Part shown: positions 35,801 through 48,019 of the stretch, piece by piece | Layout: every line of letters begins with the position of its first letter | How positions within the stretch are numbered: position 1 is the stretch's first letter | NCBI GenBank assembly: GCA_022559845.1 | Contig: JAHNEJ010002395.1 | Coordinates: 124,001-188,000, forward strand | DNA: 64,000 nucleotides | Source of the DNA: Amorphophallus konjac | Lineage: Eukaryota > Streptophyta > Magnoliopsida > Alismatales > Araceae | Direction: 5' to 3' | Translations under genes and position numbers: made by a program | Notes under the pieces: generated by a model | What the model saw: only the letters and a program-made list of their open reading frames with translations | Told to the model about the DNA's origin: nothing | The model's database searches: none

Positions 35801-38800
35801 AATAATAATAAATAATTAGAATCACATAAAAATAACTACGTGCATCGCATAAGAGACTCGTTAGATTACATGTTATTCTCTGGGAATGTCGGTGACAGTG
35901 TCAGTGGACGTAGGAGGGTGAGTGATGATTGGTGTGATGTGGGGAACGAAGGGTGAGGCGACGCGACGCGATTTGGCAGATGTGGTGTTTGGCGGGACGA
36001 GAAAGAGAAGAATCCCTTCTGTCTCACAGTGTCATCTTCGGGCCTCGGGCCAGTCGTTCTCTATAGTATTTGGTAAGGTTTCATGGGTGACTTTCAATCA
36101 TTGAAAGCACCCGATAAATTTTAATTTCAAACGGGTCCAGGCGGCATTGTCCGTGTGCAAGTGACTTCTCGCGGAGAAGAGATGAAAACACAATAGGTAA
36201 ATGTGCCCCTTGTTCGCACAGGCTCATTCCTACTAGTTTTTAGGAGGTCGGCTCGTGCTTACATAGGGAAATAGACATGTTTATCCCCCACTTTTTCGCA
36301 CCTTTTGCTCTAAAGAAAGAAAATGAGAAAGGTCATTTCGTAAATGAGAAAATAAAAATATTTCACCCACCCTGTTATGCCATATGAGCACTCTTTACTT
36401 TTGGACTACGACACAAGTCACCCGACAAAATTGGGGTGCATTGATTGCCATACAAAATGTTTGATTTTAAAATGTTTTAAACTTTGATAAGTCGTTCCAA
36501 AGGGACGGGTGATTTTTTATCTCAAAAGTCACCATTCGAAAAGTCTAAATAAATATTTCATTGTCAAAAGTTTTTTAAAAGGTGATTTTTTGACGTAGAA
36601 AGATATAGGAAGAAAGAACTTCATTTTTAAGAAGTTCCAAAATCTCCCCTAACCTAGTATTTTTCTCTCTACCTTAATTTTTTTCAAAAAAGTAAAAAGA
36701 AAAATTGGCGGTGACGTTCTTATTTTCCTATTTTAGTTGACTTCTCAATATTATTCAGCTTCAGAGATGCGAAGCATTTCTAATATGGTTACTTGTGGAT
36801 CAGGGTTTTTTAATAGTATTATTAAAATTATGATAATTCTCTTTTTTATGGCATAGAATTTAAATATGTTTAATAAATTTCATATTCACATTTTAAAAAT
36901 TAAATATGAGTCAAACAAATCTCGAGAGTTGAACTTAAGATCTCTTTATCATAAGACAATTTCCTTTGCTATTAGACTCACAAACTCGGGGTTCTTTGAA
37001 GAGGATAATTCTCACTGTCCAATATCTAAAAAAAATCCAAAATGCAAGACCTCTCTGGAGACAATTGAACCAGGAAACACGAATTATGACTATTCAATCA
37101 TCAGGGCTCTTTAGTTTGATATCTCTGCAAGGCTGCAAGCATATAGAGAAAAACCCATGTAGAACTCCTTTATAAGTTGTTCAATCATCAGATTATACAA
37201 TTATTAATGAGCAGAAGATGTTAACGACACCATTGTTATGACTCGTGAAATATGTGGGGTATGTGTCCCGAACTGCTGTCACAATTCACATGCAATGGTC
37301 GTATCTGAGACGAGTTCTTTATCGTGCTTCCTCCAACCGTCCTACAGTTGAATAAGGGAGAGAGGGGTAGGCACAGAGTGGGGCCAAAGATGTGGGCGAT
37401 ATGACGATGGCGCAGAAGGAAGCAGTCTGTGATAGGCCGCTGGCATCCCTACACATCTTTTTCATTTCACTTTCTCCTGGTTGCATGTAAGAGAGTCCCG
37501 TGAGAAGAAGAGTTAGCTGTGGTTTAGTTTATTCGGGCAACAGGAGGCTGCCGGTGGAGTGCTCATATTTACGTACAAGTAATGCTCAGTGCACAATTGG
37601 GGTTATTACACATCCTTGGTCTGTATTAAGTTTAATTATTTTTTAAAATTTATGTGACGTGAAATCTAAATCATCTTAACTTGTGATATAAGACACATCT
37701 TCGATGATTCACAAAAAATAAAAATATAAACGGTCGAATTAAAAAAAAGAGCCCAACACTGTTCATTTGATATGAATGTTTTTTTTTTTAGATTTTTTTT
37801 ATCATACGACGGAGGTGTGATTTGCACCATAGATTAAGGTGACGTGTGTTCCTCGTCATAACAAATTAAAAAATTAAAAATAAATCTAGTGCACATACGA
37901 GGCCTGAAATAACCCCTGCACTAGCATTTTTTTATTTACAATATCATTTAATGGTTAAACTTTGAAGAGATGTTTCCAGATTTTTCTCGCTCGACTGGGG
38001 CGCTTTATCTCAGGCCCTAGCCCGACTTCAGATAGGCCAAGGAAAGCCAGAGAGAGGTGTTTGACGATGCCGTGAACACTCTGTATTAATCAAGCCGGGC
38101 CAGTGGTCCAAGAGCACTGTGTTACATATTGAGGACTTGATTATATCGACAACAGAGCGTATTCCCCTTGTCCATGTTAGTGGCAGATGGAAAATTGGCA
38201 AGAGCTAATCTAATTTGTCTTTTTTGTTCCTTCGATTCAAACTGTCATCTTTTTGTGAATAGTGTGATACTTGATAACACTTCGTGGAGGGTCCATGACC
38301 GCAAAAATTGTCATTTGTTAGAGACTTATTTTGGAGAACTTTTTGTTATTTTTTTTTAATGATGTAGAACTTAACGCGGTGATACTTAAAACGACGGGAT
38401 TTTTTTTCGAGATTCTTTTCCCCTTCTTTGCAACTTAACGAGTAATAATCTTGGAACTTTATCGAAAATATGATTGTGGTCTCTTTCTCTTTTAGGTCTC
38501 ATCCTCCCCACAAATGTTCTCAAAACTGTGAGATAATGAGCTAGCCTTAAATTAAAGAAAAATAAATTAGTGGAAGAAGTTCTGGAGGCAATCGTCCTTA
38601 TTTGGGATTTGGGACCACAATGACAGAAGCGGGGGACTACAATGTCGAAGCCAAACTGTGATCAGACGCATTACACTAAAGGTAGAATCACACATTAAAA
38701 ACACTGCTCCGTAAAAATTTGGACAATGAGTAACCTACCGTCTTGTAAGAAATTGCCGGTTTTTAACATGTTAAGTTGGCTAAATACAGTTTTGCGCTTG

Positions 38801-41800
38801 GACGAAGCATGCAGGGAGGAGGATGGTGCAACGACGTGGCGTCATGCCTCCAGAGATCGGCGACCGGGCATGGGTCCAGCGGCTTCATGAAGAAGATCGA
38901 GAACTTCTCGGGGATCCTCAGCGACGACCCATCACAGAATCCTGGTATGTTTCTCGTTTTCTCTGCTAAAGCCCTACAGACTATAAGCACAGCTTTTCTC
39001 AGTTTATATAGATATCATTTTATGGACGCTGTTTGTGGGATGATGACAGATTTCTACAACTGGAGCCGTGTGAAGCTTCGGTACTGCGACGGGGCCTCCT
39101 TTGGGGGTGATTCCCTCTACCACAATGGTGTAGGCCCCTCTTGCTCCCCCTCTTTCTACTTCTGATGAGATTGCTGAAATCCCCAGTGAACTGCCTACTG
39201 TGGGAAAGTAAAGCTTCGAGAGATTTCGTTGTGGGATTCTTCGTCTCTTTATTTTTACCAATGATCACTCCACGGCGATTGTCTTCCATGGAAAAGTCAT
39301 ACTCTTAAGATTCTTCGTTTTGTCTCAAATCATATATGCATTCTATTTTGAGTAATGTTATGCCTATTCCTTTTGTCACATTATATTGAGTACTGTTAGG
39401 CTACAAAAAATGTTGCATCATTACATTCCTGTAAATCATCATATCTGAGTTTATGTATTAAAATATGTTGTATTATCACAACTTTTGTCATTCTATTTGC
39501 ACCCTTTTGCTCAGTTTGAATTTTAAGTTCAATATTTTCAAGTTTGGAAGTAATGACCCTAAGGTCAATACAGACTTCATCTGAACTGATTGACCTTAAA
39601 GTCTAATGGTCAAGATGAGAATAAAAAATAGTGGCAGAAAGTATGATATAGTTATATTCCTGATTTTGAGGACGTACAACAATGTTGAAACCTGGGAAAC
39701 TTGTATATTTTATAAAGAAGAATCATTTTAAGATAGAGGCAAGTTTTTTTTTCCCCGGTGACTGTTGAACTCTCTCCCGCCACTTCTTAGTGGCTTGCTT
39801 TCTTTCTATTGCCGCTTCTCTTTTGGTTCCGTTCACTCCTGTTCTCCAACCGCTATCCGCTATTTCTATTTGACACTCGGCGCTGGTTTTAACAAGTCGC
39901 ATCTTTGTGGATTCCCAGACGACGCTACTTTATTTCAGAGGCCAACGGATCTGGGATGCCATCATTCTGGACCTCCTTCCAAAGGGGTTGGCCGTTGCAC
40001 AGAAGGTAGCTTGCATCTCCAATCACTATGCTTCCTGCTATAGTGCGATAGTGCTATCCTTGCTGTGCATATCTGTAGGAACCCTAGGCGATAGCTAGTC
40101 TTAGCATCGCTCTTACGCCCTGTGTTCGAGTCCAGGGAAAATGTTTTATAGAATAGTTTTGTTGAATCAAAATACAAGCTTTTGCTGCAGGGGGAACCAG
40201 TTCCCATCCCCTTGGAACCGATGAAATGTTTTCTATCAGGATCCTCTTCCGTGACTGGGAAGGAATTCATCCCCATGGGATGATTCTTTTCTTGTAGCAA
40301 AAACCATTGGAGAGTGGCTTTGATCATGTTCTTAATTTAGCTGGAGAATGTGCACAGGACACAAATATGCCCGACCTATTCATGGCCAAGTCACCATTCT
40401 ATAGGATATTTCAGACAGCTGTCAGCTATGTACATCTGCATGTGTTAATGTTCAGATTGATTTTTATTTCAGGCATTGCTTTCGGGCTGTTCTGCTGGGG
40501 GTCTGGCAACATTTTTGCACTGTGATGACTTGAGGAGACTTCTCCCCGAGTCAGCTACCGTGAAATGCTTAAGTGATGCAGGGTTCTTTCTTGATGTGTA
40601 AGTTTGAACTGTAAGTTTATGGCTGTCTGAAACCAGGAGTATGTGACAATATTGCGCCTATGACCTGCTAAGTTTTCCAGTGTGCATCTTCTTAACTGAT
40701 GCATGTCCGTTGAACCTGGTGTTTTTCCTTCAGGGCAGATGTTGTTGGCAACTATACAATGAGGTCCTTCTTCGATAGTGTAGTTACCTTGCAGGTCAGC
40801 TCCCTGCTATTTAATTATGGTTTGCCGACTGATTCACACTCATATAAAGCCATCATTCAACTGAGTTTCCAGATTTTCGAAGTCTGGGTTTGGATTTTAC
40901 GTACACAAGTATTTTTTCAGCTGCTTTTGGAATTGAGCTGACTCATTGAGGTTCATACCGACTTGGTCCCACTTGTACAACACGAGTTTCATCAAGTCAT
41001 AAAGAATCAACGTATGCCGTTTGTTGTACTTGGAAAATTCTGCTAAATTAATGATGTTCAACAAATGCTTTTAAGTTTCTTTCATAAATCTCTACATTTC
41101 ATCAAATGACAATGAGTCAACTGAAGCCGGTCAGATTTATTTCCAACAAATTCGGGAGATTTTGCAAAGTTATGCTCAACAAAAGCCTGAAATTTCTTTC
41201 ATAAATCTCTACATTTCATCCCTTGAATTTATCGTAATTATTACTCATACACGAATTACAACTGACGGTGCAGGGAGTACAACAAAATCTCGATGCCAAG
41301 TGTATTCTTTCATAAATCTCTACATTTCATCCCTTGAATTTATCATAATTATTACTCATACACGAATTACAACTGACGGTGCAGGGAGTACAACAAAATC
41401 TCGATGCCAAGTGTACTAGCTCCCTCCCCCACCCCCATCAGGTTTACAATTTAATTTGTCAGATATTAGGATTGATGGCATGTTCTGATCCTAAAGTTTT
41501 ACGATTTCATGTTATATGCAGTGTTTCTTCCCTCAGTATGCATTACCCCATATCCAGACACCTTATTTTATCTTGAATACAGCGTATGATGTATACCAGG
41601 TAAATTTCCCTTTTTTCTCCAAATTCCTAAGATCACGATCCACCAACTACCAATCTCTAAAGATATGCTCTTGTTCAACAGTTCCATCACATTTTTGTAC
41701 CAACATCTGCCGATCCATATGGGCATTGGAGTCGTTGCAAACAAGATCCAGCAGAATGCAGCCCCAACCAGATCTCTGTTTTGCAAGGTTTTAAATCCTC

Positions 41801-42846
41801 TCTTAAGTTGAATAATCACAATTCAGTGTATTTCAATAATAGGAAGCAAAGTTGTATTTGGTTATAATGTTTCTTGTTTTCGTTATTATATTGCCTCGTT
41901 GTTAGTTTTATGTATACAACAGTGGACGCATTGGTGTATCTTCCCACAAATATTACTCAGTGTAAGAGAAAAATGATATGTTACTAGCTGTCCGGTAAAA
42001 TAAAACAAGGCAAAGAATGCAAGAACATGTTCTCATATCAATGAATATATATTATATATCTGCACATTTATACAGGTACACATACAATCTATTTGGAACA
42101 TTGTTCCACCTAAGTGCCCGATTTACTTTCACATCGTCAAATTGTTCGTCCACTGAAAACTTGGGCTGCTAAGACTTAACTACTTCATGGCAGTGTCAGC
42201 TGACTCATGTTATTTCTCCTTACACCAGGTTACAGAAATCAGATGCTTATTGCACTCAAGTCATCTGGAGACTTGGGAAGAGGATTGTACATCAATTCTT
42301 GTTTTGCTCACTGTCAGAGTGAGCTTCAAGACACCTGGTTGGCATCAGACTCCCCAAGGATACGCAATAAGGTATCCACTGATAGCAAAAGTACTCAATG
42401 CATACGCAATGCAATTTTGTATTGTTTGTACGTGGGATATTCGTCTTTGTCCAGACTTATTTGAAGTTGTTTAGCTTAGAATTGGAAGATTTGTCGTGGC
42501 AGTAGTACACTTATAAATGCTCATTAAGCTCGACGATTTCATAAAAAACTTCAACTGCAACTGCAACATTATACTTTCGCATTAACATTGCATAACTGTT
42601 GTCTATGAGTGTCTTAGACAATTGCCGAGACCATTGGTGATTGGTACTTTGAGAGAGGAGATGCTTCAGAAATTGATTGTGCTTATCCTTGCGATCACAC
42701 TTGCCACAACGAGATACCATTGAGACAGGTATGACGCTAAGAATTCTTGGATTTTCATATACGTTCCAGGGGATCAAAGATCATACACAATGCTGATCTA
42801 TATTGTTAACTAATGTGTCCGTGCTTGTTAATGTCAGGGACTTTGA
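32885..42846 (+). CDS. PAE: Pectin acetylesterase (plant PAE / Notum-like family)
   Basis: Removes acetyl groups from cell-wall pectin after secretion. Exons with GT-AG borders and matching phases: 32885-33056, 33313-33395, 38815-38944, 39050-39129, 39919-40005, 40473-40597, 40734-40794, 41385-41441, 41522-41599, 41682-41787, 42229-42371, 42618-42728 and probably 42838-42846 (GGA CTT TGA). Spliced length is 413 codons, normal for the family. Residues 7-24 form a hydrophobic signal or anchor. Family motifs follow: [51 protein letters not shown]. The Ser-Asp-His triad is present: Ser191 in GCSAGG, Asp288 in AYDVYQ, His354 in FAHCQ. Intron 2 is 5.4 kb and full of repeats. No stop or frameshift was found; the last 3-codon exon is the least certain. 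Exon 8 has a duplicated upstream half-copy. Confidence 0.92.
33085..33124. repeat. (CCCT)n simple repeat in PAE intron 1
   Basis: A run of CTCC tetranucleotides about 40 bases long, 30 bases after the first donor site. It is intronic. Confidence 0.9.
34378..34998. mobile_element. Non-autonomous element debris with CGGATA-rich direct repeats (in PAE intron 2)
   Basis: Two related stretches, about 34420-34535 and 34858-34998, share GTCGGATATTTTATTC, GAATTCGAATTC and TTTTAAAC words in the same orientation, separated by AT-rich sequence. The style resembles the element at 25072-25853. Ends are not clear. No protein is encoded. Confidence 0.45.
35338..35453. repeat. 53-bp pyrimidine-rich tandem duplication (in PAE intron 2)
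   Basis: Two units 53 bases apart each contain CTTCTTCCTCTTC, then CTCTTGATCTCTTGAT and CGTCGAAT, differing at a few positions. Intronic and noncoding. Confidence 0.8.
35454..38814. other. Remainder of PAE intron 2
   Basis: Mostly AT-rich sequence. It includes (AATAAT)n near 35795, poly-T and poly-A tracts, and no open frame that looks coding. Nothing further is supported up to the exon 3 acceptor at 38813-38814. Confidence 0.5.
41194..41415 (+). repeat. 111-bp tandem duplication spanning the PAE exon 8 acceptor
   Basis: Units 41194-41304 and 41305-41415 are almost identical (one substitution seen, ATCGTAATT versus ATCATAATT). Each includes intron sequence, the acceptor GACGGTGCAG and the first 31 bases of exon 8. 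The second unit is joined to the rest of exon 8. A further short copy of the first 28 bases occurs near 41078. Confidence 0.9.
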
Positions 42847-44126
42847 GCGACCTGTCAGAATCGTCACCGTTTTCTTGCGTCACTTCAAACAAGACCAAGC
42901 AATTCTTCCCAAAGAGATTATTCACATATCGTTAACCGCAGAAACAAGAAGATTATTGGTGGAACTCAAAGTTGTTTCTCTGAATCTTCAAGCGGATCCA
43001 TCCTGCTCTTGATGGTAAACAGATATACCTGGTGTTGGAAGTTAGAACTGGCATACTCCTATATACATAAATTTAGAATAAATATGATGGAAGGCCATCT
43101 TGTACAATATACTAGTGAACTATATAAGCAAATAAAGGATGCTCTTGAAGTTATGCTGGTGCAGATTCGTTTCCCCTGTATAGCATTGCACATTACATCA
43201 AATTTCCGTATTTGTTGAGCTACTGCTAGAAAAAGAATTTCTATGCAGCATATCAGTGGTTGTACCCCTGGAACAATTGAATTTCATTGGTGTTGTGGAT
43301 TTCATTAATAATGCCCTGTTGATCCCAGGAATGACATGGTTTTTCGTCTCCTTTGTCAACATAGACTTGATTTCAATGACAGACTCCATCGGGTATGGGT
43401 ATCTCAGTTTGAGATTATGTCCTGTAGACATACATAGATCCATGTACATACGTGAGCTGGTAATTTTATACTAATTGCCAACCAAGCATTAAAAGGAAGT
43501 TGCATCTACTCCGTATCTTTTATCACCCTCCCTCTCATAAAAGGTCATTGAAGTGATTCCCCAATGACTCACAAATCGTCCCAAATCATGGTTCAACCCC
43601 CCCCCCCCCCTCCCACTGCCACAAAAAAAAAGAACGGAAAAAAAATCATGGTTAGGAATATGGTCAGAAGACATTAAAGTGGACAAGAATTATTACTCCA
43701 TTGCTCTCTTACACATGTCTATCTTCTAATATGTTATTTAACTACCATTTATTTCAATTGATACTGACACTTGGGGAGATCCCTAGTCCTTCACACATGA
43801 CAAACTGTTTAAAGACAAATTTGTACTGATGAATTCAAAATTTAGGTAAGAACTACCATGCTTATGTATTAGCATTTAAACTATACACAAATTCCGCATA
43901 TTATACATGCTTTTTGATAGTAAGTATAATCAAACAGAAGCAAACATGAACTATCTCGGAGTCAAAGTTTCGCAGGATTATTCCTGAACCAGAGACCGGG
44001 CATGATGTAAATAGAACAAGCCATTCGATATACTTTTGTTCTAGGGGTAAGAACATGACTTGACAGTCATGAAAGAGAGCACAAGAACACGAAGAAGAAA
44101 AAATTGATTCACCTCCACGACTTTGC
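42847..44126. other. Intergenic region downstream of PAE
   Basis: Holds the PAE 3' untranslated region in its first part and a C14 homopolymer at 43597-43610. Short open frames on both strands have no recognisable content. Confidence 0.45.
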
Positions 44127-44141
44127 AACAAGTGGATCAAT

Positions 44142-47100
44142 CATCATCATCATCATCATCAGAGTCTTATCCCAATTATTTGGGGTCGATTACATGAATC
44201 TTGTTCCGCCAAAGATTTCTATCAAGTACAATATTCATATTTAAACCCAAGAAACTAATGTCCTTCCTAATAACATCGCACCATCTCATTTTAGGCCTTC
44301 ATCGAGCTCTTTTACTAGTATCCATTAAGATTCGATCATATCTTTTAACCGGCACTGAGTTAGGGCGATAAAACACATATCCAAACCACCTGAGTCTATT
44401 TTCTCTCATTTTACTATCAATTGGGACTATCCCTAAGTCCTTATGAATGCGCTCATTCCTAATCTTGTCTTTCTTAGTCTTGTCACACATCCATCTCAAC
44501 ATCCTCATCTCTGCTACACACATTTTGTGGATGTGTTCCTTTCGTACTGCCCAACACTCGGTACCATATAACAAAACATATCTCACAGTCGTTCTATAAA
44601 ACCTCCCTTTGAGTTTCACAGGCATACGACGATCACAAAGGACTCCTGATGCACTTCTCCATCTTAATCAGCCTACATTAATCCTATGTGTAACGTCATC
44701 ATAAATCTCCCCATTCTCTTGTATGATAGACCCTAAGTATCGAATGCTACTACTCTTCGGAATGTTATGTCCATCAATTACAACTATGTCTTCCTGAACC
44801 ACTCTCACATTACTAAAATTACAATGCATAAACTCTGACTTACTCCTACTAATTTTAAAACCTTTAAACTCCAAGGCAAATATCCAACGCTCTAACTTAA
44901 CATTTAGAGCATCAATATTCTCATCAATTAAAACAATATCATCTGCAAATAGCATACACCAAGGGATATCATGATGTAATTGTTTAGTTACTTCATCTGT
45001 TACTTCATCCATAACTAAGGCAAAGAGATACGGACTTAGTGCAGAACCTTGATGCAAACCTATAGAAACGAGAAATTCACCAGTCTCCCCAGCAATAGTT
45101 CGAACACTAGTAATAGCACCGTCGTACATATCCTTAATCAAATCAACATATCCTTGAGAGATTCCTTTCTTTCTTAATGTCCACCAAATCAATTCTCTCG
45201 GTACTCGATCATACGTCTTCTCTAAATCAAGAAAAATCATATACAAATCTTTTCTCATCTCTCTATACTTCTTCAATAGCTGCCGTACTAAGAAAATAGC
45301 TTCTGTAATAGATCTATTCGGCATAAAACCAAACTGATTTTCCGATATAGTAGTCATATATCGAAGGCATTTTTCGATTACTCTTTCCCAAAGTTTCATA
45401 GTATGACTCATAAGCTTAATTCCACGATAATTATTGCAACTTTGAATATCTCCTTTATTTTTATAGAAAGGAACTACAACACTTTTCCTCCAAACTTCTG
45501 ACATTCTCCATTCCTTTAAAATTTTATTAAAAAGTTTAGTTAGCCACTGAATACCAATGTCTCCTAGGCCTTTCCATACTTCAATAAGTATGCCATCTGG
45601 TCCTAAGGCCTTGCCCACTTTCATTTTCCTTAAAACATCCTCCACTTCTGACATCTTAATACGCCTGAAATATTGATGTTTATCAAATATTGTGGACTCT
45701 TGGATACCTTCTAAAGAAGAATCATTGACGCAATCTCTATTAAGTAACTTCAGAAAATAACTATGCCACCTCTCTTTAATCTCAAGATCCTTAGTTAAAA
45801 CTCTTTGATCTTCACCTGTAATGCAACGAACATGATCTAAATCTCTAGTTTTCCTTTCTCTTAGTTTAGCAAGTTTAAATATGTCCTTTTCACCCTCTCG
45901 GGTTCCTAATTTATTATATAAATCTTCAAATACCTTTGATTTAGCTTCGCTAACTATTTTCTTAGCCCTCTTTTTAGCAATTTTATAAGCTTCTAGGGTT
46001 TGATTATTTTTTTTAGTTTGTCAAACTTTAAAACACTCCTTTTTTACTCTAATGGTATTTTGGATTTCCTCACTCCGCCACCAAGTCTCTTTTTCTAAAT
46101 TCTTTTTACCTTTAGAATCGCCTAAGAGTTGTTTTGCAACCCTCGTTATACAATTTGTAACATTATTCCACGTTACATTAGTTTCTTGTTCTAAATTCTA
46201 AATATTTTCTTTTAATAGATGATTTTTAAATGTTTTTAAACTTTTACCTTTTAAATTCCACCATTTAATCTTGGAATAATTATTTATAATGATCTTTCTT
46301 TTGAATTTAGGGATAGTGACATCCATTACTAACAACCTATGTTGAGGGGCTAGACTCTCACCAGGAATAACTTTGCAATCTTTACATAAAACTCTATCGA
46401 CATTCTTAATGAGAAAATAGTCAATTTGACTTATATGTGTTCCACTCTTGTATGTTATTAAGTGTTCGTCCCTCTTCTTAAAAAAAGTATTAGTAATTGC
46501 TAGATCACAGGCCATAGGAAAATCAAGAATAGTGTAACCCTTATCATTTCTATTATCAAAACCAAGCCCTCCATGAATCCTCTCATAGCCTCTATTATCT
46601 TTACCCACATGACCATTAAGATCCCCTCCAATAAAGATTCTCTCTTCACTAGGGATATTTTGGATCAAACTATCAATAGCCTCCTAAAATTACTTTTTAA
46701 AGCTCTCTTCTAATCTACTTGAGGTGCATATGCACTAATTATATTCAAAATATCATCACCTAAGATAAGTTTAATTAACATTAGTCTATCCCCCAATCTA
46801 TTTACTTCCACAACTCTATCTTTTAAGTTTTTATCTATTATTATAGCAATACTATTTCTAGAGTTATTATTACCCGTATACCAAATTTTATATCCAGCAA
46901 TGTCTTTAACTTTATGTTATTTCCACCTAGTTTCTTGTAGGCAAGCTATGTTAACCCTCCTGTCCTTCATTAACTTAACTAATTCTAAACCCTTACCCGT
47001 TAAAGTTCCTAGAGTTATTATTCCAAGTAGCTAGACGGATCCTATGTTTTTGGACTTGCTTCTTTACCCGTGTGCATCCAACCCCACACAAGAACCCTTA

Positions 47101-47379
47101 CCTATTTGACACCGCAATCGGGCGCCATTGCGGCGCGTTGCTTACGGGGAACTGGGGAACGCCCTAGCTAGCCCTTGCTCACTTGTCATTCCATCCGGGT
47201 TCTGATGTAATGCGTCGCTTATGGGGAACGCCCTAGCTAGCCCTTGCTCACTTGTCATTCCATCCGGATTCCGATGTAACGCGTCGCTTCCGAGGAACGC
47301 CCTAGCATTAGCACAAAATGTATTTAGATCAGAATTAATGTTGGAGATGTGACAAAATGTTACTGCTGGCTGTCGCCCT
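44142..47379 (-). mobile_element. RTE-type LINE, copy 2 (older, decayed)
   Basis: The same family as the element at 14061-17322, in the same orientation, recognisable along its whole length. It ends in a longer CATCAT run (TGATGA tail) at 44142-44160. Flanking 15-base target copies, AACAAGTGGATCAAT (44127-44141) and AACAAATGGATCAAT (47380-47394), differ by one base. It has more substitutions and interruptions than copy 1. Confidence 0.9.
44299..47330 (-). pseudogene. LINE copy 2 endonuclease-reverse transcriptase remnant
   Basis: Open blocks remain at 47393-47142 (N-terminal repeats), 46668-46198 (endonuclease, GGDLNGHVG and SQIDYFL), 45654-44668 (reverse transcriptase with HQGSALSPYLF and the catalytic FADDIVLID) and 44625-44299 (C-terminal tail). 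They are separated by stops and shifts. Within RT a 12-base duplication repeats the word DEVT (about 44985-45010) without breaking the frame. At the position where copy 1 has a TGA, copy 2 keeps the glycine codon. Confidence 0.9.
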
Positions 47380-47479
47380 AACAAATGGATCAATACTTGA
47401 TATTAATGCACCTGTTATTTGGCAGGGTCTTCATTTTATAGCTAGTATGTTTTTCTAATCCCTTCACCAGCCTCTAACA

Positions 47480-47578
47480 TATTAGAGTATGTTAGTCTTA
47501 AGTTAACCTTGTACTCTCTATATAAGGAGCATTGCTCCCAGGAATAAAAGAAGATTTTTTGGGTTCTCTTCTTCCACA
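47480..47578 (+). repeat. 5' LTR of the copia element
   Basis: Starts TATTAGAGTATG (the expected TG is mutated to TA) and ends TTCTTCCACA. TATATAAG at 47519-47526 is the likely TATA box, and GGAATAAAAG at about 47551 may serve as the polyadenylation signal. Confidence 0.95.
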
Positions 47579-47590
47579 TGGTATTAGAGC
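47579..47590 (+). other. Primer binding site of the copia element
   Basis: TGGTATTAGAGC directly abuts the LTR and matches the 3' end of initiator methionine tRNA at 11 of 12 positions (usual form TGGTATCAGAGC). Confidence 0.9.
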
Positions 47591-47726
47591 TGCGGCTTCG
47601 AATAACCCTCCGGCGGCGGCTTGAGGAGGCACAGACGCGAGCGTCCCCTCCGGCGGACTCGCGGGCCGCTGCCGAGCCGCGGACGCAGGCACCTCCACCC
47701 GCGAGCGTCCCCTCCGGCGCCTCTCT

Positions 47727-47888
47727 GCCCGATCTTGCGGGGCTTCCAACTCCGCCCCACACAGAGGTTCATCGGCCGGCTCCCTTGCGTCGTGGGCTCG
47801 CGGGAATGCCCGATCTTGCGGAGCTTCTAACTCCGCCCCACACAGAGGTTCACCGGTCGGCTCCCTTGCATCGTGGGTTCGTGGGAAC
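47727..47888 (+). repeat. 81-bp tandem duplication in the copia leader
   Basis: Units 47727-47807 and 47808-47888 share GCCCGATCTTGCGG and CTCCGCCCCACACAGAGGTT. The period is 27 codons, and an open leader frame (from the ATG at the LTR/PBS junction, 47578, to 47961) runs through both. Confidence 0.85.
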
Positions 47889-48019
47889 TACAGTCAGTAT
47901 TTTTTTTCTTCTCTGCCATGATCGTATAGGAAGTGCTCTTTTATTCTCAGATGTCTGGTAGAATCATCTCTATGTGTTGATCTTCTGTCGGACACTCGTC
48001 CTTGTTCCTGGCCGCTGCG

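Noticed and set aside
41274..41304. Extra PAE exon
   Set aside because: It is an incomplete copy of exon 8 without its own donor; use of it leads to an early stop.
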